From Actinomadura flavalba DSM 45200 (GTDB taxonomy: Bacteria > Actinomycetota > Actinomycetes > Streptosporangiales > Streptosporangiaceae): DNA of 64,000 bases. Position 1 is the stretch's first letter; every line of letters begins with the position of its first letter. Below the pieces are notes generated by a model. It ran no database searches. It saw only the letters and a list, made by a program, of their open reading frames with translations, and was not told the DNA's origin. The stretch covers positions 541,077 through 605,076 of the forward strand of contig NZ_KB894094.1 in NCBI RefSeq assembly GCF_000374305.1, written 5' to 3'. The position numbers and the translations under genes were made by a program. This document shows positions 35,169 to 46,893 of the stretch, piece by piece.

Positions 35169-37241
35169 CTAACCCGCTGCGGGTTGGCGGGTGCGGTGGT
35201 GGGAGCGGAGCCAGTCCGTGGCCGTCGCGGGGTCCATCGGGCGGCCGAAGTGGTAGCCCTGGGCCGCGTCGCAGCCGAGGCCGCGCAGGGTGCGGGCGGT
35301 GAGGGGGTCCTCGACGCCCTCGGCGACCGAGCGGAGGCCGAGGGTGCGGACCAGGTCGATGATCGAGCGGACGATGACGGCGTCGTCGGGTGAGGCGGTG
35401 AGCCGCTGCACGAACGACGCGTCGATCTTGATCTCCTCGACGGGCAGCCGCTTCAGCCGCACCAGCGACGAGTAGCCGGTGCCGAAGTCGTCCAGGCTGA
35501 GCGGGATGCCGAGGGCGGCCAGCGCCGCGACCGTCTCCGACGCGTAGGCGGGCTCGTTCGTCAGCACCCGCTCGGTGATCTCCAGTTGCAGCGCGGCGGC
35601 GGGCAGCCGGTGCGCGGCCAGCCCGGCCGAGATGACCTCGGTGAGCCCCGCGTCGAACAGGTCGCGGCCGGAGGTGTTCACCGCGACCTGCACGTGCAGC
35701 CCGTCCCGCCACCAGGCGGCGGCCTGCGCGAGCGCGTCCGCGATGACCTGGCGGCTGATCGAGCGCATCAGATAGGTCTGCTCGGCGATGCCGAGGAACC
35801 GGTCCGGGCCGAGGACGCCGAGGTCGGGGTGGCGCCAGCGCAGCAGCGCCTCCATGCCGACGAGCGCCCCGTCGCGCAGCGACACCTTCGGCTGGTAGTG
35901 CAGTTCGAGTTCGCCCCGGTCGACGGCGCGCCGCAGGTCGCCGAGCATGCCCAGCCGCGCCGGGGAGTTGCGGTCGGCGGCGGGGCTGTACACCTCGACG
36001 CCGGTGCGGGCGGCCTTGGCCTGGTACATCGCGACGTCGGCGCGTTGCAGCAGCAGGTCGTAGTCGCCCGCGTGGTCGGGGCACAGCGCGATGCCGACGC
36101 TGCCCTCCAGGTCGAACGTCATCCCGTCGAGCCGGACGGGTTCGCCGAGCGCGACCCGCAGCCGCCGCGCGACCTCGCGGGCGGCGGCCTCGTCGCGGAC
36201 GGTGGGCAGCAGCACCCCGAACTCGTCGCCGCCGAGCCGCGCGACGAGGTCGCCGGGCCGGACGCTGTGGGTGAGCCGGTGCGCGACGAGTTGCAGCAGC
36301 CGGTCGCCGGTGGAGTGCCCGAGCGTGTCGTTGACCTCCTTGAACCGGTCGAGGTCGAGCAGGAACAGCCCGACGCGGGACTGCTCGGCGGCGGCGCGGC
36401 GCCGTCCGGGGCGGACCCGGGCCAGCGCCTCGTCGGTGCGCAGCGCGAGCAGCTTGCGGTTGGGCAGTCCGGTGAGCTGGTCGTGCAGGGCCTGGTGCTC
36501 GCGGCGCACCGACGCGGACGCGTTCAGGTGGACGGCGACGATCGGCAGCACGATGAGCGGCAGGAACGCCGCAGAACGGTCCATCGCGGCGACGACGAAC
36601 GGCGCGAGCCCGAACAGCGCCAGGTGCACGAGCACCTGGTAGCCGAGGTCGGCGCGCAGCGCGGTGAGCGGTGACACGCGTTCGTGCAGCGCGACGGCCC
36701 CGGCGACCAGCGCGTCGTTGACGAGGAAGTAGACGGCGCCCGCGAGCGCGACCGCGAGCAGGTCGCCGCCGCCCGGCACGAACGGCGCCAGCGGCGTCGG
36801 CCGCACCCCGAAGGCGTGCAGGACGAGGTGCGCGGCGGCGAGGCTGAGCGTGTACTGCGCGACGTTGAACGCGATCCGGAACGCCGACCGGCCGCGCATC
36901 GCGCCGCAGGCGACGAGCGCGCCGCCGCGCAGCAGCGCCGCGCAGGGCAGCCCGAAGTACAGCAGCGCGGCGAAGGAGAACGCGGTCGCGGTGCTGGCGC
37001 CGCTGTCCTCGGTGGAGCCGGGCGTGACGATCGGCCGCAGTTCCCCGAGCACGACGAGGACGCCGAGGATCCAGAACGCGGGGCTGGCGGCGAGCGCGTC
37101 GAGGCGTCCGCCGGACAGCCCGCATCCGGCCGCGACGGCGGCGAACGCGCCGAGCGCCGTGACGGCGCAGACGTACAGCCACAGCGGTGAGCCCCGGCGC
37201 GGCGGCGTGTTCCGCGTGTTGTTCGGGTCCTTCATCACCAT
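35169..37241 (-). CDS. Membrane GGDEF-EAL protein, cyclic di-GMP metabolism
   Basis: A ~690-residue protein: seven to eight membrane helices (~20-245) with STATAFSFAALLYFGLPCA inside, then GGDEF (~260-420, RLGGDEFGVLLP intact) and EAL (~440-680: GMEALLRWRHPDLG, AVNTSGRDL, LEITERVL, LDDFGTGYSSL, EIKIDASFV, SVAEGVEDP, QGYHFGRPM all present). Unlike the protein at 25.8 kb, the product-inhibition I-site is intact (RPGD five residues before GGDEF). No PAS domain. Starts ATG 37241 or 37235; neither has a strong ribosome site. Confidence 0.9.
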   Translation of the reverse strand: MVMKDPNNTRNTPPRRGSPLWLYVCAVTALGAFAAVAAGCGLSGGRLDALAASPAFWILGVLVVLGELRPIVTPGSTEDSGASTATAFSFAALLYFGLPCAALLRGGALVACGAMRGRSAFRIAFNVAQYTLSLAAAHLVLHAFGVRPTPLAPFVPGGGDLLAVALAGAVYFLVNDALVAGAVALHERVSPLTALRADLGYQVLVHLALFGLAPFVVAAMDRSAAFLPLIVLPIVAVHLNASASVRREHQALHDQLTGLPNRKLLALRTDEALARVRPGRRRAAAEQSRVGLFLLDLDRFKEVNDTLGHSTGDRLLQLVAHRLTHSVRPGDLVARLGGDEFGVLLPTVRDEAAAREVARRLRVALGEPVRLDGMTFDLEGSVGIALCPDHAGDYDLLLQRADVAMYQAKAARTGVEVYSPAADRNSPARLGMLGDLRRAVDRGELELHYQPKVSLRDGALVGMEALLRWRHPDLGVLGPDRFLGIAEQTYLMRSISRQVIADALAQAAAWWRDGLHVQVAVNTSGRDLFDAGLTEVISAGLAAHRLPAAALQLEITERVLTNEPAYASETVAALAALGIPLSLDDFGTGYSSLVRLKRLPVEEIKIDASFVQRLTASPDDAVIVRSIIDLVRTLGLRSVAEGVEDPLTARTLRGLGCDAAQGYHFGRPMDPATATDWLRSHHRTRQPAAG

Positions 37242-37358
37242 CTCGGGGGGTTCGGGGAACCTGTGATGTTTGGGAGGGTACGACCTATCGGGAACCTCGC
37301 GCACCCGTTCGCGCACGTTCTGTTATTCCCGCAACCCAGGGAGCCGGGCGGATCGGAG

Positions 37359-37377
37359 CCCGAGCGGTACGCTCGGG
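37359..37377. terminator. Short hairpin after ligA
   Basis: CCCGAGCG-GTA-CGCTCGGG, a perfect 8-bp stem 39 bp past the ligA stop. There is no T run on the minus strand, so a terminator role for ligA is only possible. Confidence 0.4.
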
Positions 37378-37415
37378 TAACTTTACGCTGGTGAGAACGC
37401 TCTGACGCCGGTCCG

Positions 37416-39638
<2,223 letters not shown>

Positions 39639-40124
39639 TCAGAGCGTGGGACAGGGCAGGGTGGTGCGGCGCGCGGCACGGCGCGGACGGGCGGCGGCGG
39701 CGCGGCCGTCGACCCAGCCGGACGCGCGGACCAGCGCGTGCGCCGCGTCGAGCGGCGTGTAGTGGGTCGTGCCGGAGTCCGGCCAGGTGGCCAGCACGTG
39801 GTAGCCGCACTCGCCGGTGGTGGTGCACCGCACCTCGACGCGGGCCGTGACGCGCCAGCCGTTGAAGTCGGCGTCCTGCTGGAGCTCGGCCATGTACACC
39901 GTGTCGCCCGGGGCCTCGACCACCGACACCAGGCACGGCGGCGTCACCAGCTCCAGCACGTAGCCCCGGTTGCTGTACGCGTGCTCCCACAGGCCGAACC
40001 TCTGCGCGAGGCGCCGCATGACGGCGTCGGCGTCGTGCAGGACGGCGCCGACCTCGGCCTGGTTCGGGATGCGCCCGAACAGGTCCTCAAGGTCCGCCTC
40101 CCCCAGCGGGTTCCATCTCACCAT
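39639..40124 (-). CDS. Conserved hypothetical protein
   Basis: A 161-residue protein I do not recognise. It begins MVRWNPLGEADLEDLFGRIP and has QAEVGAVLHDADAVMRRLAQ, a strand region ELVTPPCLVSVVEAPGDTVY, an ECGYHVLATWPDSGTTHY segment and a very basic tail (RPRRAARRTTLPCPTL). No signal peptide or membrane helix. Upstream in-frame sequence to 40370 is Arg-rich and probably not coding. It ends 57 bp from the ligA start and reads the same way, so it could share a transcript with ligA. Confidence 0.55.
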   Translation of the reverse strand: MVRWNPLGEADLEDLFGRIPNQAEVGAVLHDADAVMRRLAQRFGLWEHAYSNRGYVLELVTPPCLVSVVEAPGDTVYMAELQQDADFNGWRVTARVEVRCTTTGECGYHVLATWPDSGTTHYTPLDAAHALVRASGWVDGRAAAARPRRAARRTTLPCPTL

Positions 40125-40234
40125 GGACGCAGCATCCCCGACCGGGGCCCGGTCCGGCGGGAGAAAGCGCGAAATTCTCATGCCGGAGCGAGAAACACGG
40201 CGGGCGCGGGTGGCGACACGCCCAATATGCCCGG

Positions 40235-40554
40235 ATGCCAAACCTTGCCGGTTTCGCGTGTTCGTCCTGCGGCGCCGAGCACGACGACCTGCCGTACCAC
40301 TACGACTCCTCCGCGCCCGCCTTGTGGACCGCCGCGAGGAGGAACCTCCGTACTTCGGCTGGCTCTCCACCGAACTGCCCTGCTACGACGTCTCGGCCCT
40401 CAGCCTCAAGACGCACGTGCACACCCGTCCGGTCGGCGTCCGGCCGCTGGTGGAACTGGAGGCCACCGGCCATCCGCTGGCCGTCGAGCAGCGCGAGGGC
40501 ATCACTCCCGAGCGCGTCCGGACGTTCGCCGAACACCTCCTGCACCCGGCCTGA
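40235..40554 (+). pseudogene. DUF2199 gene broken by an internal out-of-frame deletion
   Basis: The 5' part (40235-~40330) encodes the DUF2199 start: FACSSCGAEHDDLPYHYDSS then APALW. The 3' part (~40335-40554) encodes the family's C-terminal end, EEEPPYFGWLSTELP and LKTHVHTRPVGVRP and HPLAVEQREGIT, but in another reading frame. The central ~60-70 residues of the usual ~150-160 are missing, with the join near 40330-40340. Both ends fit the family well, so this is a decayed gene, not two small ones. As read, the ATG frame gives a shifted product of about 141 residues. Confidence 0.75.
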
Positions 40555-40556
40555 GT

Positions 40557-41555
40557 TCAGTCGGCGGCCTCGTGCAGCATGCGGGCCGCTTCGGCGCAGC
40601 GTTCCAGCGCCTTGCGCGCGTAGGACGGGGACGCCCCCGCCAGGCCGCACGCCGGGGTGACGACGACCTGGCGGCCGAGGGCGGCGGGCGGGAAGCCGAG
40701 ACGGCGCCACAGCGCGCGGACCGGCGCGGCCGCCGCCGCCAGGGACGGCGGCGCGGTGCCGGTGGCCGGGACGGCGCCGAGGAACAGGGCGGTGCCCGCG
40801 TCGATGGCCTCGCCGATCGCGTCGTCGTCGCGGTCGGGCACGAGGGACAGGTCGGCGGAGATCGCGTCGAACCCGGCGTCGCGCAGGACGGCGTACGGGA
40901 CGTTCGCGGCGCAGCAGTGCGCGACGGTGAACGCGCCCGCCGCCTTGACGACCGTGCGGAGCGCGTCGGCCGCGACGGGCGCCTCGACGGCCCGCAGCCG
41001 CGACAGGCCGGACGCGCTCGGGATCGTGCCCGCCAGGACGCCCGGGAGGGCCGGTTCGTCCACCTGGAGCAGCAGGTCGGCGTGCGGGAGGCGGCGGCGG
41101 ACGTCCGCGACGTGCCGGGCCACGCCCTCGGCGAGGGACGCGGTGAGGTCGCGGACGGCGCCCGGGTCCTTCAGGGCACGGGCGCCCGAGCGGAGTTCGA
41201 TCGTCGCGGCGAGCGTCCACGGCCCGCAGACCTGGACCTTGAACGGGCCGTCGTGGCCGCCCGCCAGTTCCTCCAGCACGTCCAGATCGCGGGCCAGGTG
41301 GTCGAGGGCGCGGCGGGTGTCGCGGCCGGGACGGTCGGAGAACCGCCAGCCGGACGGCTCGACGTGCACGGGCATGTCCACCAGCAGCCCGGCGGTGCGG
41401 CCCGTCAGGTCGGCGCCGACGCCGCGCGCCGGAAGCTCCGGCAGGAACGGCAGGCCGCCGACCTCGCCGAGCACGACGCGCAGCGCCTCGGCCGGGTCGG
41501 TGCCCGGCCACGAGCCGACGCCCGTCGCCGTGCCCGGCGCCCACGGGTACGTCAC
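40557..41555 (-). CDS. MetE-like (cobalamin-independent methionine synthase C-terminal type) protein
   Basis: A 332-residue protein matching the C-terminal catalytic barrel of MetE. Start: ATGVGSWPGTDPAEALRVVL. Zinc ligands are visible: HC in AHCCAANVPYAVL and a later Cys in VVTPACGLAG; the Glu/Asp substrate region is LLQVDEPALPGVLAG. Stand-alone MetE-C proteins transfer methyl groups from corrinoids or folates; many are not true methionine synthases. It is coupled to the upstream LLM gene (GTGA overlap) and lies between ligA and mnmA, as I recall it does in Streptomyces. Confidence 0.85.
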   Translation of the reverse strand: MTYPWAPGTATGVGSWPGTDPAEALRVVLGEVGGLPFLPELPARGVGADLTGRTAGLLVDMPVHVEPSGWRFSDRPGRDTRRALDHLARDLDVLEELAGGHDGPFKVQVCGPWTLAATIELRSGARALKDPGAVRDLTASLAEGVARHVADVRRRLPHADLLLQVDEPALPGVLAGTIPSASGLSRLRAVEAPVAADALRTVVKAAGAFTVAHCCAANVPYAVLRDAGFDAISADLSLVPDRDDDAIGEAIDAGTALFLGAVPATGTAPPSLAAAAAPVRALWRRLGFPPAALGRQVVVTPACGLAGASPSYARKALERCAEAARMLHEAAD

Positions 41556-42370
41556 AGCAGGCCCGCCAGGCGGTCCAGTGCGGCGAGGGTCTCGGCCTCG
41601 GGCTCGGTCGGCAGGTTGAACAGGATCTCGTCCACGCCCGCGTGCGTCAGTTCCTCCACGACCTCGGGGCGCGGCGGGGCGCTGAACACGATCACCGGCA
41701 CCGCGTGGCCCGCGCGCTGCCGCAGGTCGGTCACCTTGTCGGCGAGGTCGTCGGTGCCGCGCCCGTAGATGGGCATCCAGCCGTCGCCGAAGTCCAGGAC
41801 GCGGTCGAGGACCGTGGGGCCGTGGCCGCCGAGCAGCACCGGCGGGTGCGGGTCCTGGACGGGCTTGGGGTAGGAGAAGACCGGGTCGAAGTTCACGAAC
41901 TCACCGTGGAACTCGGCCTCGTCGCAGGTCCACAGCTCCTTGATCGCCAGCACGCGTTCGCGCATGAGCCGCATCCGGGTGGCCGGGTCGGTGCCGTGGT
42001 TGCGCATCTCCTCCCGGTTCCAGCCCGCGCCGACGCCGAGGACGGCGCGGCCGCCGGAGACCAGGTCGAGCGAGGCGATCTCCTTGGCGAGCACGATCGG
42101 GTCGCGCTGGACGACCAGCGCGATGCCGGTGCCGACGCGCAGCCGCTCCGTCGCGGTGGCGGCGGCCGTCAGCGCGACCAGCGGGTCGAGGGTGCGGAAG
42201 TAGTGGCGGGGCAGCTCGTCGCCGCCCGGCCACGGCGACTCGCGCCGCACCGGGATGTGGGTGTGCTCCGCCACGTACAGGGACGCGAAGCCGCGCTCCT
42301 CCAGCGCGGCGCCGAGCGCCGCGGGGGCGATCCCGTCATCAGTGACGAACGTGGACACACCGAAACGCAT
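41552..42370 (-). CDS. LLM-class (F420-type) flavin oxidoreductase
   Basis: A 272-residue TIM-barrel protein of the luciferase-like monooxygenase class, in actinobacteria usually F420-dependent. Typical features: MRFGVSTFVTDDGIAP, ASLYVAEHTHIPVRRESP, RLRVGTGIALVVQRDPIVLA, the signature GGRAVLGVGAGWNREEMRNHG, PPVLLGGHGPTVLDRVLDFG and WMPIYGR. Substrate unknown. GGGAGA precedes ATG 42370. The stop overlaps the start of the MetE-like gene, and mnmA lies 25 bp upstream on the same strand, so the three may be one operon. Confidence 0.9.
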   Translation of the reverse strand: MRFGVSTFVTDDGIAPAALGAALEERGFASLYVAEHTHIPVRRESPWPGGDELPRHYFRTLDPLVALTAAATATERLRVGTGIALVVQRDPIVLAKEIASLDLVSGGRAVLGVGAGWNREEMRNHGTDPATRMRLMRERVLAIKELWTCDEAEFHGEFVNFDPVFSYPKPVQDPHPPVLLGGHGPTVLDRVLDFGDGWMPIYGRGTDDLADKVTDLRQRAGHAVPVIVFSAPPRPEVVEELTHAGVDEILFNLPTEPEAETLAALDRLAGLL

Positions 42371-42395
42371 GACGCTCTCCCAGGGCCGTTCAGGA

Positions 42396-43472
42396 TCAGG
42401 CGGGCACGCGGGCCGTGGCCGCGATGGTGGCCGAGCCGAGCACCCGGTCCCCTTCATACAGCACGGCGGTCTGGCCCGGGGCGACGCCTCGGGCCGGGGC
42501 GCCGAGCCGGACGCGGAGCACGCCGTCGCCGGGCTCGACGACGCAGTCGTACACCTCGCCGTGCGCGCGGAGCTGCACGCGGCAGCCGAACGGGCCGCCG
42601 GGACGCTCGGCCAGCCACACCGGCCGCTCGGCGACGATCTCGTCCACGTCCAGCGCCTCGCGGGGGCCGACCGTGACGGTGTTCGTCACCGGCGAGATGT
42701 CCAGGACGTAGCGGGGCTTGCCGTCGGCGGCGGGGGTGCCGATGCGCAGGCCCTTGCGCTGCCCGACCGTGTACCCGTACGCGCCCTCGTGCTCGCCCAC
42801 CTGGACGCCGGACGCGTCCACGATGGGGCCCGGGGCGGTGCCGAGGCGCTCGGCCAGGAACGCCTGGGTGTCTCCGTCGGCGATGAAGCAGATGTCGTGG
42901 CTGTCGGGCTTGTCGGCCACCTGGAGGCCGCGGCGGGCGGCCTCGGCGCGGATGTCGGCCTTGGTGGTGTCGCCCAGCGGGAACAGCGCGTGCGCGAGCT
43001 GGTCGGGCGTGCACACGGCCAGCACGTACGACTGGTCCTTGCCGTGGTCGACGCCGCGGCGCAGCACGGTGCCGTCGAGCCGGGCGTAGTGGCCGGTGCA
43101 GACCGCGTCGAACCCGAGCGCCATCGCCTTGTCGAGCAGCGCCGCGAACTTGATCTTCTCGTTGCAGCGCAGGCACGGGTTCGGGGTGCGGCCCGCCGCG
43201 TACTCGCTGACGAAGTCCTCGACGACGTCCTCGTGGAAGCGTTCGGCGAGGTCCCACACGTAGAAGGGGATGCCGATCACATCGGCGGCGCGGCGGGCGT
43301 CCCGCGAGTCTTCGAGGGTGCAGCAGCCGCGCGCGCCGGTGCGGTAGGACTGGGGGTTGCTGGAGAGGGCCATGTGGACGCCGGTGACGTCGTGGCCGGC
43401 CTCGGCCGCCCGTGCGGCGGCCACGGCCGAGTCGACGCCGCCGGACATGGCGGCAAGTACGCGCAGAGTCAT
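42396..43472 (-). CDS. mnmA: tRNA-specific 2-thiouridylase
   Basis: Adds sulfur to C2 of U34 in tRNA-Lys, -Glu and -Gln (UUN anticodons), taking it from a cysteine desulfurase. The 358-residue protein has the PP-loop [20 protein letters not shown], the catalytic Cys in [12 protein letters not shown] and the second Cys in [14 protein letters not shown], then the C-terminal barrels. GGGAGGG lies three bases before ATG 43472. Its likely sulfur donor is encoded at 45.6 kb. Confidence 0.96.
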   Translation of the reverse strand: MTLRVLAAMSGGVDSAVAAARAAEAGHDVTGVHMALSSNPQSYRTGARGCCTLEDSRDARRAADVIGIPFYVWDLAERFHEDVVEDFVSEYAAGRTPNPCLRCNEKIKFAALLDKAMALGFDAVCTGHYARLDGTVLRRGVDHGKDQSYVLAVCTPDQLAHALFPLGDTTKADIRAEAARRGLQVADKPDSHDICFIADGDTQAFLAERLGTAPGPIVDASGVQVGEHEGAYGYTVGQRKGLRIGTPAADGKPRYVLDISPVTNTVTVGPREALDVDEIVAERPVWLAERPGGPFGCRVQLRAHGEVYDCVVEPGDGVLRVRLGAPARGVAPGQTAVLYEGDRVLGSATIAATARVPA

Positions 43473-43541
43473 GACCCTCCCAGGGTAGGCGCTGACGGCT
43501 CCACCCTCGTCATGGGTTTTCCGCGTAGCATGTTCCGCGTC

Positions 43542-44597
43542 ATGGGACTTTTTCGCCGCCCGCGCGACGCTTCGGCGTCCGCGCCGCCTGCCATCAGCGA
43601 GTTCTGGGAGTGGTGGGCGCAGGCCCGCCCCACGATCGAGGCGGCCCTCGCCGCCGACGACGGTGACGGCGACGGCCTCCCGACCGACGTCGTGGACGAG
43701 CTGACGCTCCGCATCCGCAAGATCCATCCCGAGCTGCAATGGGAGATCGGCGGCGCCGAGGGACGCGGGCCGTCCCTGACGGTCAGCGGCGGCGGCGATC
43801 CGGAGCTGCGCGGCATCGCCGAGCGGTGGCACCGGGCCGTGCCGCGCTCGGCGGGCGCCGACTGGCGGTTCTACCCGGCGCGCCAGCCCGACCCGGAGAT
43901 GCTCGCGCAGCAGCTCGTCCTGGGCGACCACGAGTTCGACCTGGAGTACGCCCGGTTCGGCATGCGCGCCGACCAGCAGCGCGCCCGCGTCGACATCACC
44001 GCCTACCACCCCGACTTCCTGTTCGTCTCGGAGGAGCAGCGGCTCCAGGTGGCGCTGCACCTGCTCGACTGGGCGCTCGGCGAGGACGACGTCGCCCGCT
44101 GGGTCGGCGCCGTCGCCACGGCCGAGGAGGCGCCGATCGACGCGCTGCCGCCGTCGCTGCTGGCGTCGGTGGTGGAGCAGGTCGCCGAGCCGTTCGGGGA
44201 CACCACGTGGCTGACCGGCGAAGGCCGCACGCCGCGCGGGCACCCGTCGCGGATCGGCATCCGGTTCCCGCTGCACCGGCAGGACCACCCGCTCAGCGAC
44301 CTGCACGTGGCGATCTCGGTGCCGTACCAGCACTCCAACCCGGACCGGCTGCCGGTGGAGCCGTCGGCGTCGGCGCTGCGCAAGTTCGAGAAGCGCCTGG
44401 TGGCGCTGGGCGAGCGCGCGGTCCTGGCGGCCGTGCAGACCGGCGACGGGCTGCGGGTCTTCCACCTGTACGCCGACCCGGCCTCCCCGGTGATCTCCGA
44501 TCTGGACCAGCTCGCGGCGAGCTGGTCGGAGGGCAAGGCCAAGGTCGCCTCCGTCCCCGACCCGTCCTGGTCGGCGCTGGCTCCCTACCGTCCCTGA
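43542..44597 (+). CDS. DUF695-like conserved protein
   Basis: A ~351-residue cytosolic protein. It contains [79 protein letters not shown] and a C-terminal half with [13 protein letters not shown], resembling actinobacterial proteins with a DUF695-type N-terminal domain. Function unknown. ATG 43542 is chosen (MGLFRRP start); in-frame ATGs at 43512 and 43530 are possible. Divergent from mnmA, and ends at the long hairpin shared with the DUF1206 gene. Confidence 0.65.
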   Translation: MGLFRRPRDASASAPPAISEFWEWWAQARPTIEAALAADDGDGDGLPTDVVDELTLRIRKIHPELQWEIGGAEGRGPSLTVSGGGDPELRGIAERWHRAVPRSAGADWRFYPARQPDPEMLAQQLVLGDHEFDLEYARFGMRADQQRARVDITAYHPDFLFVSEEQRLQVALHLLDWALGEDDVARWVGAVATAEEAPIDALPPSLLASVVEQVAEPFGDTTWLTGEGRTPRGHPSRIGIRFPLHRQDHPLSDLHVAISVPYQHSNPDRLPVEPSASALRKFEKRLVALGERAVLAAVQTGDGLRVFHLYADPASPVISDLDQLAASWSEGKAKVASVPDPSWSALAPYRP

Positions 44598-44603
44598 CGG
44601 GCC

Positions 44604-44655
44604 CACACGCGACGGGGCCGCACGCCCGACGGCGTGCGGCCCCGTTGCGCGTGTG
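44604..44655. terminator. Long bidirectional terminator hairpin
   Basis: A 15-bp perfect inner stem ACGGGGCCGCACGCC/GGCGTGCGGCCCCGT and an outer CACACGCG/CGCGTGTG segment separated by a two-base bulge. It lies between the convergent DUF695-like and DUF1206 genes. Confidence 0.85.
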
Positions 44656-44663
44656 CGGGCGGG

Positions 44664-45512
44664 TCAGCGGGCGGCCTCGACCTTGCGCCAGCGCGCCTCG
44701 GCGAAGCAGTAGGCGCCGTAGACGGCGACGCCGATCGCGACGAGGATGAGGAGCCACGGGCCCGCCGGGGTGTCGGCGAACTCGCGGAGGGTGCCGTCGA
44801 GGCCCTTGGCCTTCTCGGGGTCGAAGGTGATGGCCGCGTAGGAGATGAAGACGCCGACGCCGCCGAAGACCAGGCCGCGGGCGATGCCGCCGACCATGCC
44901 GAGGATCTTGACGACCTTGACCTGCTGCGGGCTCATCTCGCCGGTCTTCAGCTTCTCCAGGAACTTGTGCTTGGCGGACGTCACGATGTTCCCGACACCG
45001 TAGGCGAGGAAGCCGAGCCCGACGGCGAGGACGAGCCAGCGGCCCAGCGGGGCGTCCATCGCCTTGGCGGTGAAGGTCTGGGACTGCTTGTCGCTGGACT
45101 GGGCGCCGTGGCCGAGGAGGAAGCCGAGCATTCCGGCGAACAGGGCGGTGTACACGATGCCGCGCGCCAGCGACGTCAGCCGCTTGACCGGCTTGTGGCC
45201 GTCGGGGAGCGGCTGGCCGAACGCGGCCTCGCTGAACCGCCACAGGGCCAGGCCGAGGAACGCGATGACGACCACCCAGAGGATGATCATGCCGCCGGGC
45301 TTGTCGGCGACGGCGCCGAGCGCGCCGGACCGGTCGGCCTCCTTGCCGCTGTCGCCCAGCCCGATCTGCACGGCGATGAAGCCGATCAGCAGGTAGATCA
45401 CACCTCGCGCGGCGAGCCCCGCGCGGGAGAACTTGTGGAACCACGGGCTGCCGGCGACCTGCCGTCCGGTGCCCTTCGCCCGCTGTGCGTGGCCTGCCAT
45501 GTTCGACGCCAT
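44664..45512 (-). CDS. DUF1206 membrane protein
   Basis: A 282-residue integral membrane protein with six helices in three repeated pairs, the DUF1206 pattern. Each repeat starts with an R-G motif: FSRAGLAARGVIYLLIGF, RLTSLARGIVYTALFAGML, GGIARGLVFGGVGVFISYA. Each second helix ends in a W/Y-G/R-F-E-like motif, for example AYCFAEARWRKVE. Function unknown; common in actinobacteria. GAAGGAGG precedes ATG 45512 by about ten bases. Downstream neighbour of the cysteine desulfurase on the same strand. Confidence 0.9.
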   Translation of the reverse strand: MASNMAGHAQRAKGTGRQVAGSPWFHKFSRAGLAARGVIYLLIGFIAVQIGLGDSGKEADRSGALGAVADKPGGMIILWVVVIAFLGLALWRFSEAAFGQPLPDGHKPVKRLTSLARGIVYTALFAGMLGFLLGHGAQSSDKQSQTFTAKAMDAPLGRWLVLAVGLGFLAYGVGNIVTSAKHKFLEKLKTGEMSPQQVKVVKILGMVGGIARGLVFGGVGVFISYAAITFDPEKAKGLDGTLREFADTPAGPWLLILVAIGVAVYGAYCFAEARWRKVEAAR

Positions 45513-45610
45513 CGTTGGGGTCCTCCTTCAAAGACGGGCGGAGGGTGCCCGGGGAGACGAACGTCAAACCAGGGCAAAGCACGCAGCTCGGAAGGCGTGC
45601 AGGTCAGGCC

Positions 45611-46789
45611 CTACGTGAGCCCCGCGCGCGCCGCGCGCTCGACGACCGGTTCGATCGCGTCGGCCAGCGCCGCGACGTCGGCCCGCGTGGAGGTGTGGCC
45701 CAGCGTGAAGCGCAGCGAGCCCCGGGCGCGGGCCGGGTCGGCGCCCATCGCCAGCAGGACGTGGCTCGGCTGCGAGACCCCGGCCGAGCACGCCGACCCC
45801 GTCGAGCAGGCGATGCCGCGCGCGTCCAGCAGCATCAGCAGCGCGTCGCCCTCGCAGCCGGGGAAGGAGAAGTGCGCGTTGCCGGGCAGCCGGTCCACCG
45901 GGTCGCCGTTGAGGACGGCCGCCGGAACCGCCGTGCGGACGGCGGCGACCAGGTCGTCCCGCAGCGCCGCGAGCCGCCGCGCCTCGTCCGCCCGGCGCGC
46001 CGCCGAGTACTCGACGGCCGCCGCGAACCCCGCGATGGCCGCCGTGTTGAGCGTTCCAGAGCGGACGTCGCGCTCCTGCCCGCCGCCGTGCAGCACCGGC
46101 ACCGGGTCGGCGGGCAGCAGCCCGCCCGGCTTGGCCAGCAGCAGCGCCCCCACCCCGAGCGGCCCGCCGATCTTGTGGCCGCTGAGCGCGAGCGAGGCCG
46201 CGCCGCTGCGGTCGAAGTCGAGCGGCAGGTGCGCGGCGGCCTGCACGGCGTCGCTGTGGAAGGGCACGCCGTGCTCGGCGGCGACGGCCGCGAGTTCCGC
46301 GATCGGCTGGACGGTGCCGACCTCGTTGTTGGCCCACATGACGGTGACGAGCGCGACGTCGGCGGAGTCGGCCAGCGCGGCCCGCAGCGTCTCCGGCCGC
46401 ACGCGGCCCCGCGCGTCGCACTCCAGCCACTCGACGGTCGCGCCCTCGTGGTCGCCGAGCCACTGGACGGCGTCGAGCACGGCGTGGTGCTCGATCGCGC
46501 CCGCCAGCACCCGGACCCGCGCCGGGTCGGCGGCCCGCCGCGCCCAGTAGATCCCCTTGACGGCCAGGTTGTCGGCCTCGGTGCCGCCGGAGGTGAACAC
46601 GACCTCGCTCGGCCGCGCCCCGTACGCGGCGGCGATGATCTCGCGCGACTCCTCCACGACCCGGCGCGCCCGGCGGCCGACGGCGTGCAGCGAGGAGGGG
46701 TTGCCGAGGCGCCCCATCTCCGCCGTCATGACGTCGATCGCCACCGGCAGCATGGGGGTGGTCGCCGCATGGTCGAGGTAGGTCACCAC
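45611..46789 (-). CDS. Cysteine desulfurase (NifS/IscS type)
   Basis: PLP enzyme that strips sulfur from cysteine for tRNA thiolation and Fe-S clusters. The 392-residue protein has [34 protein letters not shown], the PLP-His in [13 protein letters not shown]-Lys in [15 protein letters not shown] and the catalytic Cys in [20 protein letters not shown], which is the short-loop class I type. Close to mnmA, so its main client is probably MnmA. Start is GTG 46789: a TACTGT box ends 7 nt upstream and no Shine-Dalgarno is present, so the mRNA looks leaderless. Confidence 0.95.
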   Translation of the reverse strand: MVTYLDHAATTPMLPVAIDVMTAEMGRLGNPSSLHAVGRRARRVVEESREIIAAAYGARPSEVVFTSGGTEADNLAVKGIYWARRAADPARVRVLAGAIEHHAVLDAVQWLGDHEGATVEWLECDARGRVRPETLRAALADSADVALVTVMWANNEVGTVQPIAELAAVAAEHGVPFHSDAVQAAAHLPLDFDRSGAASLALSGHKIGGPLGVGALLLAKPGGLLPADPVPVLHGGGQERDVRSGTLNTAAIAGFAAAVEYSAARRADEARRLAALRDDLVAAVRTAVPAAVLNGDPVDRLPGNAHFSFPGCEGDALLMLLDARGIACSTGSACSAGVSQPSHVLLAMGADPARARGSLRFTLGHTSTRADVAALADAIEPVVERAARAGLT

Positions 46790-46796
46790 AGCGTCA

Positions 46797-46802
46797 ACAG
46801 TA
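46797..46802 (-). promoter_or_regulatory. -10 box of a leaderless cysteine-desulfurase promoter
   Basis: TACTGT on the minus strand, 7 nt before GTG 46789. The -35 region is not recognisable. Confidence 0.45.
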
Positions 46803-46855
46803 CTTGCGGCCCTCCGCTTCCCCGGCAGCGGGGAATGCCCGGGGAGACGGCCGGG

Positions 46856-46886
46856 TTGAGCACTGTACCGTCCGGTCGGTACAGTG
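46856..46886 (+). promoter_or_regulatory. tetR promoter with overlapping TetR-type operator
   Basis: -35 TTGAGC (46856-46861), 18-bp spacer, -10 TACAGT (46880-46885), then 8 nt to the ATG. A 10-bp perfect inverted repeat CACTGTACCG/CGGTACAGTG with a 6-nt spacer (46861-46886) covers the spacer and the -10 box. The core TACCG-N6-CGGTA is a classic TetR-family site, so the repressor at 46894 very likely binds here. Confidence 0.75.
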
Positions 46887-46893
46887 AGGGGCC

